A stretch of DNA of 8,714 bases from an uncultured Lachnospiraceae bacterium (GTDB lineage Bacteria; Bacillota; Clostridia; Lachnospirales; Lachnospiraceae), in the NCBI GenBank assembly GCA_900539175.1, contig UQAW01000110.1:1-8714 (forward strand), read 5' to 3'. The position numbers were made by a program, and so were the translations under genes. How positions within the stretch are numbered: position 1 is the stretch's first letter; each line of letters starts with the position of its first letter. Shown piece by piece: positions 1 to 5,810 of this stretch. The notes beneath the pieces are model-generated. The model ran no database searches. It was not told the origin of the DNA and was given only the letters and a program-made list of their open reading frames with translations.

Positions 1-53
1 CTGCATGCAAGCATGCGCTCCTCATGGCCGCTGTCCGGAACTTTCATAGTAAA
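1..53 (+). repeat. Truncated copy of a dispersed structured repeat
   Basis: Bases 23-53 match 8647-8677 at 28 of 31 positions, including an identical 14-base core ACTTTCATAGTAAA (40-53). Upstream, an apical hairpin ATGC-AA-GCAT (5-14, extendable by GC/GC to 3-16) corresponds to GTGC-AA-GCAC (8628-8637) in the other copy. The 5' side of the element lies outside the window. It ends 38 bases before the TTG start of the metal-regulator gene, so it could be part of that gene's 5' leader. A small hairpin ACCAT/ATGGT (58-62/69-73) follows it. Family unknown to me; orientation is given as that shared by both copies. Confidence 0.7.
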
Positions 54-91
54 ATCCACCATGTTCTTATGGTTCAGGAAGGAGAAACATT

Positions 92-460
92 TTGAAAATA
101 CAAGAGTCTGCTGAAAACTATCTGGAAACTATCTTGATTTTAAATGAGCGGCAGCCATTTGTCCGTTCCATAGATATCGCAACTGAACTGGGCTTCTCAA
201 AACCAAGTGTAAGTGTTGCCATGAAACATCTTCGTGAAGATCAATATATCACGGTAAACGAAGACGGACATATCAAGCTTACCCCATCCGGACTTGCAAT
301 TGCTGCAAAAATATACGAACGCCATACACTGATTTCTGACATTTTGTCACGTCTCGGTGTTGATCCAAAAGTTGCTGCTGAAGATGCGTGCCGCATCGAA
401 CATGTTATCAGTGCGGAAAGCTTTGAAGCCCTGAAGAAACACGCGAAAGAACATATGTAA
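92..460 (+). CDS. DtxR/MntR-family metal-dependent transcriptional repressor
   Basis: This is a 122-residue protein of the iron/manganese-dependent repressor family, expected to bind DNA as a dimer when loaded with divalent metal. An N-terminal winged helix-turn-helix (about residues 5-65, recognition helix near SKPSVSVAMKHL, 36-47) is followed by the metal-binding dimerisation region. By eye alignment to B. subtilis MntR (ligands D8, E11, H77, E99, E102, H103) gives N9, E12, H78, C100, E103 and H104. The ACRIEH segment resembles DtxR/IdeR, where a cysteine is a ligand, so metal preference cannot be read safely. There is no SH3-like third domain; the short length suits MntR-type members. The TTG start is chosen because AGGAAGGAG (76-84) sits 7 bases upstream and no ATG fits. 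The gene lies upstream of the DUF1538-PII pair on the same strand and may regulate it. Family sure, target and metal unknown. Confidence 0.9.
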   Translation: MKIQESAENYLETILILNERQPFVRSIDIATELGFSKPSVSVAMKHLREDQYITVNEDGHIKLTPSGLAIAAKIYERHTLISDILSRLGVDPKVAAEDACRIEHVISAESFEALKKHAKEHM

Positions 461-568
461 AACCTCTATAGCGTGTTTGAAAATTCATTCCTGCCAAGAA
501 GTAATTTTCAGATACGCTTCGGAATTGTCAACTGTCAATTTTGGAAAAACATCTGTATTTTTCCTCAC

Positions 569-633
569 ATGCAATCGAAACAAGAGCGTTTCCCGATCGC
601 AAAGATGCGCGGGACACTCTTTTTTGATTGCAT
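569..633 (+). terminator. Long leader hairpin with T-run, probable terminator/attenuator
   Basis: The 194-base gap 461-654 contains no gene but has one long imperfect hairpin. The outer arms are ATGCAATC (569-576) and GATTGCAT (626-633). The next arms are AAGAG (582-586) and CTCTT (617-621), then CCCG (592-595) with CGGG (610-613), and an apical CGC/GCG pair around AAAGAT (601-606). The six T residues at 620-625 follow the GC-rich inner stem, as in an intrinsic terminator. They can alternatively pair with AAA at 578-580, extending the stem. It stops 7 bases before the AAGGAGGG of the DUF1538 gene. It may end dtxR-like transcription, or act as an attenuator for the next operon, since I see no convincing promoter between it and the start codon. 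Confidence 0.6.
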
Positions 634-654
634 ATATTTTAAGGAGGGCATTGT

Positions 655-2196
655 TTGAATCAAAAACTCAAAGAAAAAATCACAGAATCTTTATCAGCAG
701 TCCTTCCGATCACCTGTATTGTAATTCTGCTCTGCGCAACAATTACCCCTATGCCCCTTGCACCCCTGATGCTTTTTCTGGTTGGTGCCGCACTGCTGAT
801 TATCGGAATGGGCTTTTTTACTCTCGGTGTCGATATGGCTATGATGCCGATCGGAGAAAAGGCAGGCGCCCGCCTGACACAATCCAAATCTCTTACAGTC
901 ATTATTTTTATCTGTTTTCTAATTGGTACAATCATTACAATTGCGGAACCGGATCTTCAGGTACTGGCCGGACAGACACCGGCGGTTCCAGACCTGACAT
1001 TGATTCTCTCGGTTGCGGTAGGAGTGGGTTTCTTCCTTGTTATTGCTTTTTTGAGGAGTCTGCTCGGATGGAGTCTGAAGAATCTCTTGCTGATCTGCTA
1101 TGGTACCTTGTTTCTCCTGTCCTGTTTTGTTCCGAAAAAATTCCTGGCTGTTGCATTTGACTCCGGCGGTGTCACCACCGGACCGATTACCGTCCCTTTT
1201 ATCATGGCGCTGGGTGTTGGACTTTCTTCCATCGGACAGGGAGAGGACAATGATTCTAACAGTTTTGGCTTGATCGCTCTTTGTTCTGTGGGGCCGGTAT
1301 TATCTGTCATGATTTTAGGACTTCTTTATCATTCCTCCTCCGGAAACTACACGCCATTTACGATCCCCTCCATCGGAGATACGAAGGAATTGTCAGCAAT
1401 ATTCGGTCATCACCTTCCCGAATACGCAAAAGAAGTGTTTACCGCGCTCTTTCCGATTCTGCTTTTTTTCCTGATTTTTCAAATCTTTCTTCTGAAGATG
1501 AGCAGACGAAAAGTAATCAAGATTCTGGTTGGCCTTGTCTACTCTTATATCGGACTCACTCTTTTTTTGACCGGCGTCAATGTGGGCTTTATGCCCGCCG
1601 GCAATTATCTTGGAAAAGAACTTGCATCCCTGCCCTATCGCTGGGTTATGATTCCTATTGCTATGGTAATCGGTTACTTTATCGTCAAAGCCGAACCTGC
1701 GGTACGGGTATTGAATAAGCAGGTAGAAGATATCACTGGAGGAGCAATCTCCGAACAGACGATGATGCGCGGTCTCTCCATCGGTATGGCGCTTTCTCTC
1801 GGACTTTCCATCCTGCGTGTGCTGTACGGCATCCCGCTGCTTGCTTTTCTGCTTCCGGGATATGTGATTGCGCTTGGCCTTTCCTTTGTGGTTCCGTCCA
1901 TCTTCACCTCCATTGCCTTTGACTCCGGAGGGGTTGCTTCCGGTCCCATGACCGCTACTTTTCTTCTGCCGCTTGCGATGGGTGCCTGTGAAGTTGTAGG
2001 TGGAAATCTTCTAACGGACGCCTTTGGAATTGTGGCCATGGTTGCCATGACACCTCTGATCATTATCCAGCTCATTGGTCTGCTTTATCAATGGAAAACC
2101 AGACATACCGTATCGGACAAAGAATTTGTGATTGATGAGGATGAAATCATAGAACTCTTACCCGCCCGTGGAAAGAAACAGGAGGAATCAATATGA
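655..2196 (+). CDS. DUF1538 family two-repeat integral membrane protein
   Basis: This 513-residue, very hydrophobic protein has about a dozen likely membrane segments and a hydrophilic acidic C-terminal tail (about 482-513). It is an internal duplication: FFTLGVDMAMMPIGEKAG (54-71) parallels LFLTGVNVGFMPAGNYLG (303-320), AEPDLQVL (97-104) parallels AEPAVRVL (346-353), and AFDSGGVTTGPITV (167-180) parallels AFDSGGVASGPMTA (421-434), an offset of about 250 residues. The paired glycine-rich, acid-containing loops in each half resemble the pseudo-symmetric re-entrant motifs of secondary transporters; transport is inference, since the family has no established function. The TTG start has AAGGAGGG at 641-648, 7 bases away from its GGAGG core. 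The stop overlaps the start of the PII-like gene (ATGA), so the two are translationally coupled. The substrate is unknown; the metal regulator upstream and PII partner downstream are the only hints. Confidence 0.88.
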   Translation: MNQKLKEKITESLSAVLPITCIVILLCATITPMPLAPLMLFLVGAALLIIGMGFFTLGVDMAMMPIGEKAGARLTQSKSLTVIIFICFLIGTIITIAEPDLQVLAGQTPAVPDLTLILSVAVGVGFFLVIAFLRSLLGWSLKNLLLICYGTLFLLSCFVPKKFLAVAFDSGGVTTGPITVPFIMALGVGLSSIGQGEDNDSNSFGLIALCSVGPVLSVMILGLLYHSSSGNYTPFTIPSIGDTKELSAIFGHHLPEYAKEVFTALFPILLFFLIFQIFLLKMSRRKVIKILVGLVYSYIGLTLFLTGVNVGFMPAGNYLGKELASLPYRWVMIPIAMVIGYFIVKAEPAVRVLNKQVEDITGGAISEQTMMRGLSIGMALSLGLSILRVLYGIPLLAFLLPGYVIALGLSFVVPSIFTSIAFDSGGVASGPMTATFLLPLAMGACEVVGGNLLTDAFGIVAMVAMTPLIIIQLIGLLYQWKTRHTVSDKEFVIDEDEIIELLPARGKKQEESI

Positions 2197-2897
2197 ATTC
2201 AGATGCAATGATTCATTGGATCATTATTATTGTAGATCGTGGAAAAGGAAACAAAGTCTCTCAATTTTTCCAGAAAGAACAGATTCCCGTTATGCTGATG
2301 ATACCAGGTCACGGAACTGCCAGTTCCAAGATGATGGACTATCTGGGTCTGGATGAACCAAATAAAGATATTCTAATCAGTATGGCCTTTGCTTCGGACA
2401 CTTCCGGTATTCTGGCACGGCTGAACCACCTAATTCAGTTCTGCCGTCCCGGTCATGGTATTGCATTTACCATACCGCTCTCCGGAATCAGCAAAGCAGC
2501 TTCCGGCCGCATCACGCAAAACCTTCCGAAACAAGAACCCAAAAAGGAGGATTCAACAATGTCAAATCAATCCGGACAGGAAACATCTTATTATGAATTG
2601 ATTGTAACGATTATCAACAATGGGAAGTCTGATCTGGTAATGGATGCCGCAAAATCTGCCGGCTGCACAGGAGGAACAATCGTTAAAGCCAGAAGTGCCT
2701 ATTCTGACGAAATCAGAAAAGTTTTCCGACTGACAATGCCGCAGGAAAAAGAGATTGTTTTGATATTGGCTCCTGCCAGTGAAAAGCTTCCTATCATGAA
2801 AGCAATCTGTAGTGTTGTTCTTCAGAAAACCGGTGAACATGCCTCCGTTTTCTCTATCCCTGTTAACGATGCCAAAGGAATTTCCCCACAGCTTTAA
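2193..2897 (+). CDS. Tandem-domain PII-like (GlnB-superfamily) regulatory protein
   Basis: This 234-residue protein has two ferredoxin-like PII-type halves, about 1-105 and 128-234, joined by a polar linker (108-127, QNLPKQEPKKEDST). Each half ends in a PII-like B-loop/last-strand pattern: GHGIAFTIPLSGI (87-99) and GEHASVFSIPVNDAKGI (about 215-231). The canonical T-loop uridylylation tyrosine context and the full PROSITE-style GlnB signatures are not recognisable, so this is a divergent PII-like protein rather than true GlnB/GlnK. PII proteins sense nucleotides or small ligands and bind a membrane transporter or enzyme. The 4-base overlap with the DUF1538 gene suggests that membrane protein is the partner. 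The ATG start has AGGAGG (2180-2185) 7 bases upstream. Oddity: a strong internal ribosome binding site precedes in-frame Met123, so the second half may also be made alone. Family assignment is good, ligand unknown. Confidence 0.82.
   Translation: MNSDAMIHWIIIIVDRGKGNKVSQFFQKEQIPVMLMIPGHGTASSKMMDYLGLDEPNKDILISMAFASDTSGILARLNHLIQFCRPGHGIAFTIPLSGISKAASGRITQNLPKQEPKKEDSTMSNQSGQETSYYELIVTIINNGKSDLVMDAAKSAGCTGGTIVKARSAYSDEIRKVFRLTMPQEKEIVLILAPASEKLPIMKAICSVVLQKTGEHASVFSIPVNDAKGISPQL
2544..2561 (+). promoter_or_regulatory. Internal Shine-Dalgarno and in-frame ATG inside the PII-like gene
   Basis: AAGGAGG (2544-2550) lies 8 bases upstream of ATG at 2559-2561, which is codon 123 of the tandem PII-like gene and in frame. 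It falls exactly in the polar linker between the two PII-like halves. Starting here would give a 112-residue single-domain PII-like protein. It may be a functioning internal start or a relic of two formerly separate adjacent genes fused by loss of a stop codon. Start-like spacing and strength are seen directly; use in vivo is inference. Confidence 0.65.
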
Positions 2898-2911
2898 CCA
2901 AATCTGTACCC

Positions 2912-2986
2912 GGCGATTGTAACCTTCTCCGAATGTCGGAGTGAGAACGAATTCTAAACCGACTCTCAGAGAGTTTCGCAATCGCC
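2912..2986. other. Cloverleaf-like dyad cluster at a convergent gene junction
   Basis: The 88 bases between the convergent PII-like and vWA genes hold an outer pair GGCGATTG (2912-2919) and CAATCGCC (2979-2986). It encloses three small hairpins: CTCCGA/TCGGAG (2927-2932/2936-2941), AGAA/TTCT (2944-2947/2952-2955) and ACTCT/AGAGT (2962-2966/2970-2974). The last base overlaps the stop codon of the minus-strand gene. It probably ends transcription from both sides, but neither strand has a T-run after the stem. Despite the 75-base length it is not a tRNA: arm and loop sizes are wrong and there is no T-loop sequence. Confidence 0.45.
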
Positions 2987-4752
2987 TACTCTTCTTCAAT
3001 CTGCCTGACCAGATATCTTCCCACCGTATGTGCAAATCCTGTGATATCACGGATGTATGCAAAATCTTTTCCAAAGATTTTGTGCTCTGCCGGAAGTTCC
3101 TGCTCTTCTCCCACGAACACACCCAGTACAGCGACCTGCTGTTGTCTCAGCCTACGCACCTCAAAGGCTGTATCTGCTACTGCATATGCTCCCCGGTAAG
3201 GTTCAGGATTCCGGCTTCCGGGACGATTCACAACTACATCATAGGGTTTTCCATCACTTAATACAATCAGTACCTTATGTTCTTCTTCCCGCATGATAAG
3301 CTGTCCGCCTACTGCCTTGATTGCCAGTCCATCTCTGTTATTTGCAGAAGTCATATAATCAAAGATATGTCCATTCTCTTTTCTGTTATCCTCATAATCC
3401 CGGAATCTGTGCAGAATCGTATAATCCCAGAATGTGCAGAAACTCATCACCCGGTGAGGAATCCCAAGATTACTCAAAGCCTCGCTGATGGTAAATGCCT
3501 GGATTGCTACTTTTCCTTGTCTTTTCCTCTGGGAACCGCTGGCATCCATCAGAATATCCACTGCGAACTCCATAGAATCCTGCCGGATTTCCCGCCGAAA
3601 AAGTCGATTGTCCCGGCTTCGTCCGACTTTCCAGATCTGTCCGGCATCAATCATACCATATTCGGAACGTACCGTATCCCGCTGGTCTCTCAATACAAAA
3701 GCCCTGTGCAACATATCTGTAAGGATTCGGATATTCTGTTTGACAAGCCGATGATTATCATAATACTCCATCCGATTCTTGTCCCTTAATTTTCTGGCAT
3801 ACTCATACTGGTAATTCTTCTTCACCGGATCTTTCAGAATTCCTTCCGTAAAATACAGACTACACCCTTCATGAAGCCCCCTGCACACCTGATAATTGAT
3901 GGACCTTTCTTCCTGAGGTGTCAGATATGTCTTTCCATAATTTAACTGCACATAGAGATTCATCTTCTCAAGTGCCGCCTCATCCACCACCAAAACCTTT
4001 TTTTTCTCTTCTTTCTCCTCCTCTGATTCCTTCTGCTCTCCGTTATCTTCCCGAATATCCAGCGTTGTCATATTTTCACTGATCCGTTCCAGGTATACCT
4101 CCAGATTATCTTCATACATCTCCTCACTCAGAAAATCCTTCCAGGAGTATTCTGCAAGTTCCTGAAGCGTAATGGAGAGAACCTTTTCCAGACTTCCTTT
4201 TTTCTTTTCAAAATCCGGCTCCACCAACTGGTTATAGAGTCGGTCTGCCACTTTGATCACTTCTCCCGTATCTTCTGTATCCCGAAGAGAATAAAGAAGT
4301 TCCAGACACTTACGATTTTGCCTGGTAACAGTAATCTCTCCCTCCAGACTCTCCCTTAAGTATGCAGCCTTAAACATTCCCAACTTTGACGATGTCAATA
4401 TTCCAAAGTCCTGATTCAGGATCTCTTCACATGCCTTCCTTCGAATTTCAGCAATTCCTTCCCGTTCCGCCATCAACCGTCCTCTTACTGCTTCTTCTAT
4501 ACACAGCGAAGAAATCACCAGAAGCGGGGCTTCCTGTGCCTGCAGGAACATTTTCTTCACCAGATACAAAGATAACTGTTCCCGATCCAGATATTTTGCA
4601 AATGCCCCCTGCTTGATGCAGTCATAGATTGCTGTATTCCTGGCTCTTTGAAATCCTTCCACATCCGGTCTGACTTCCATCGTATAATCTCCGCTGACAG
4701 TCCAAACCAGATTCCGGATTCTGTTTTCCACCTCCAAACGATACTCTTCCAT
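2986..4752 (-). CDS. NorD/CobT-type von Willebrand factor A domain protein
   Basis: This is a 588-residue cytosolic protein with no signal peptide or membrane segment. The C-terminal part (about 395-580) is a vWA domain with a MIDAS motif DASGS (D403, S405, S407), the NNRDGLAI segment (471-478) and LSDGKPYD (498-505), the pattern of the NorD/CobT branch. The N-terminal 230 residues are helical and charged. A very acidic/lysine stretch (about 235-252, EQKESEEEKEEKKK) separates it from the rest, as acidic linkers do in CobT-like proteins. The partner is the AAA+ ATPase upstream, 9 bases away. In known pairs of this type (CobS/CobT, NorQ/NorD, MoxR/vWA) the ATPase remodels a target, or helps load metal into it, through the vWA subunit. 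No cobaltochelatase large subunit or nitric oxide reductase gene lies nearby, so the target is unknown. The ATG at 4752 is preceded by a GAGGGAAGG stretch overlapping the ATPase stop codon. Confidence 0.85.
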   Translation of the reverse strand: MEEYRLEVENRIRNLVWTVSGDYTMEVRPDVEGFQRARNTAIYDCIKQGAFAKYLDREQLSLYLVKKMFLQAQEAPLLVISSLCIEEAVRGRLMAEREGIAEIRRKACEEILNQDFGILTSSKLGMFKAAYLRESLEGEITVTRQNRKCLELLYSLRDTEDTGEVIKVADRLYNQLVEPDFEKKKGSLEKVLSITLQELAEYSWKDFLSEEMYEDNLEVYLERISENMTTLDIREDNGEQKESEEEKEEKKKVLVVDEAALEKMNLYVQLNYGKTYLTPQEERSINYQVCRGLHEGCSLYFTEGILKDPVKKNYQYEYARKLRDKNRMEYYDNHRLVKQNIRILTDMLHRAFVLRDQRDTVRSEYGMIDAGQIWKVGRSRDNRLFRREIRQDSMEFAVDILMDASGSQRKRQGKVAIQAFTISEALSNLGIPHRVMSFCTFWDYTILHRFRDYEDNRKENGHIFDYMTSANNRDGLAIKAVGGQLIMREEEHKVLIVLSDGKPYDVVVNRPGSRNPEPYRGAYAVADTAFEVRRLRQQQVAVLGVFVGEEQELPAEHKIFGKDFAYIRDITGFAHTVGRYLVRQIEEE

Positions 4753-4761
4753 AACCTTCCC

Positions 4762-5679
4762 TCAGAATACATCTGATGCTGTCCACGACTCCGGTATCCG
4801 GGTCATCACAACATCCTGAACGATCTCCTTTTCAAAAACATCAAAACATTTGTTCGTAATTCCCATACAGGCAGCCAGTGCCGGCTTCAGACCCTGCCGG
4901 ATTGTTCCGATTGCTCCGGTCATTCCGCGCAAATCCAGCGCCTTTGTGGAAATCTCACCATGTTCGGCCTTTAATTGAAGATCCAGAAACAATCCGATCC
5001 ACTGTGTTTTTGCCCGCCCTTTCATCCCCGGAAACATACGTCCGAATATAAATTCCAATGTCTCCTCCGTCTGCGGCGGCATGTCAATTACAAGAAACCG
5101 TGAAACCAACGCTTCATTCAACTCTTTGGTTCCTGCGTATCCATAATTCATAGTTCCGATAAACCGTGCAGCAGGATGCAGATCAATCTTGTCATACCCG
5201 GGAACATCGATACTCCGACGATAATCCAGAGTGGCGTGAAGTACCGATACTGCATCATTTTTCGCCATGTTGATTTCATCTAAAATTCCGAAACCGCCAT
5301 ACTGGGCACAGCGATAGATACTTCCCTTCCGCAGTTTCACTTCATTGTCCCGGAATGTATCCGTACCAATCAACTCTGCACTTCCTGTATTAACATGGAA
5401 GGAAATATTGTAAGAAGGCCGTCCAAACAACCATGCCAGATTCTCGGCCAGTATATTCTTTCCCGTGGCCTTTGCCCCGCAAAGCAGCAGATTCTCTCCC
5501 TTAAGAAGCGCTGCTATCGCCATCTCCAACACTTCTTTTCCATAGAATGGAATCGACGGCCTGATCACTCTTTTCTTAACCTTCTCCTCCACCGGATAGG
5601 TTTTCCTGAATTGCGTCAGTGCTTCAAGGAACTCCGGTTCTATTCTTTGTTCCTCTAACATTCTTAACTCTTCTGCCAT
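4762..5679 (-). CDS. MoxR/NorQ/CobS-type AAA+ ATPase
   Basis: This is a 305-residue AAA+ ATPase. Visible motifs are a Walker A-like GAKATGKN (68-75), Walker B in GGFGILDEINMA (D134, E135), sensor 1 in GTMNYG (N178) and a likely arginine finger in LVSRF (R194), then a helical C-terminal lid. The motif order and the LDEIN and F(I)GTMN contexts fit the MoxR/NorQ/CobS group of hexameric chaperone ATPases. Odd point: Walker A has Asn75 where Ser/Thr normally contacts magnesium. The first gene of an operon, it is followed after 9 bases by the vWA gene, its expected partner. The ATG start is supported by GGGAGG (5685-5690) 5 bases upstream. A promoter with an extended -10 sits about 55 bases upstream. 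Family assignment is firm; its client protein is unknown. Confidence 0.88.
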   Translation of the reverse strand: MAEELRMLEEQRIEPEFLEALTQFRKTYPVEEKVKKRVIRPSIPFYGKEVLEMAIAALLKGENLLLCGAKATGKNILAENLAWLFGRPSYNISFHVNTGSAELIGTDTFRDNEVKLRKGSIYRCAQYGGFGILDEINMAKNDAVSVLHATLDYRRSIDVPGYDKIDLHPAARFIGTMNYGYAGTKELNEALVSRFLVIDMPPQTEETLEFIFGRMFPGMKGRAKTQWIGLFLDLQLKAEHGEISTKALDLRGMTGAIGTIRQGLKPALAACMGITNKCFDVFEKEIVQDVVMTRIPESWTASDVF

Positions 5680-5695
5680 CTGCCCCTCCCTGTAT

Positions 5696-5758
5696 AAAAA
5701 AAGCCTTATTCTGAATATAACAACTATCGCTATTATACCACAGATAAGGCCTCTTTTT
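5696..5758. terminator. Bidirectional terminator-like inverted repeat after the lipoprotein gene
   Basis: GCCTTAT (5703-5709) pairs with ATAAGGC (5744-5750), extended by CTG/CAG (5711-5713/5741-5743) past one bulged base. On the minus strand the stem is followed by seven T residues (plus-strand A run 5696-5702), so it can end lipoprotein transcription. On the plus strand it is followed by T at 5754-5758. The loop is unusually large (27 bases, 5714-5740) and contains the promoter of the ATPase operon. Confidence 0.6.
5732..5740 (-). promoter_or_regulatory. Extended -10 promoter of the AAA+/vWA operon
   Basis: On the minus strand the sequence reads TGGTATAAT: a perfect -10 hexamer (5737-5732) with the upstream TG of an extended -10 element. 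No good -35 hexamer is found 16-18 bases upstream, which an extended -10 can compensate. Transcription would begin near 5725, giving a leader of about 45 bases to the ATG at 5679. Confidence 0.6.
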
Positions 5759-5810
5759 CCTCTATAAACTTATTTTTTCATAAAAAACGCAATCTATTAC
5801 TTTTCCCAAA

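Noticed and set aside
525..545. Two overlapping TTGACA boxes on the minus strand in the leader gap (GTCAACTGTCAA on plus).
   Set aside because: No acceptable -10 hexamer lies 16-18 bases downstream of either, and no minus-strand gene follows.
477..1160. Open plus-strand frame of 227 codons across the leader and start of the DUF1538 gene.
   Set aside because: It overlaps the clear membrane-protein gene in another frame, has no ribosome binding site, and its translation is low-complexity and unlike any family.
2912..2986. Possible tRNA or tRNA-like gene because of its 75-base cloverleaf shape.
   Set aside because: The arms have 1-4 base loops, there is no TTCGANT-type T-loop and no usable anticodon arm on either strand.
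2562..3122. Minus-strand open frame across the convergent junction.
   Set aside because: It is antisense to the second PII-like half and runs through the vWA gene end in another frame; no start signal and no family resemblance.
3995..4040. Long pyrimidine-rich tract (plus strand).
   Set aside because: It encodes the Glu/Lys-rich linker of the vWA protein on the minus strand, so codon content explains it.
5766..5786. A/T-only hairpin TTTTTT-CAT-AAAAAA between lipoprotein and ATPase genes.
   Set aside because: No GC pairs and no proper T-run context; the dyad at 5703-5750 is the better terminator.
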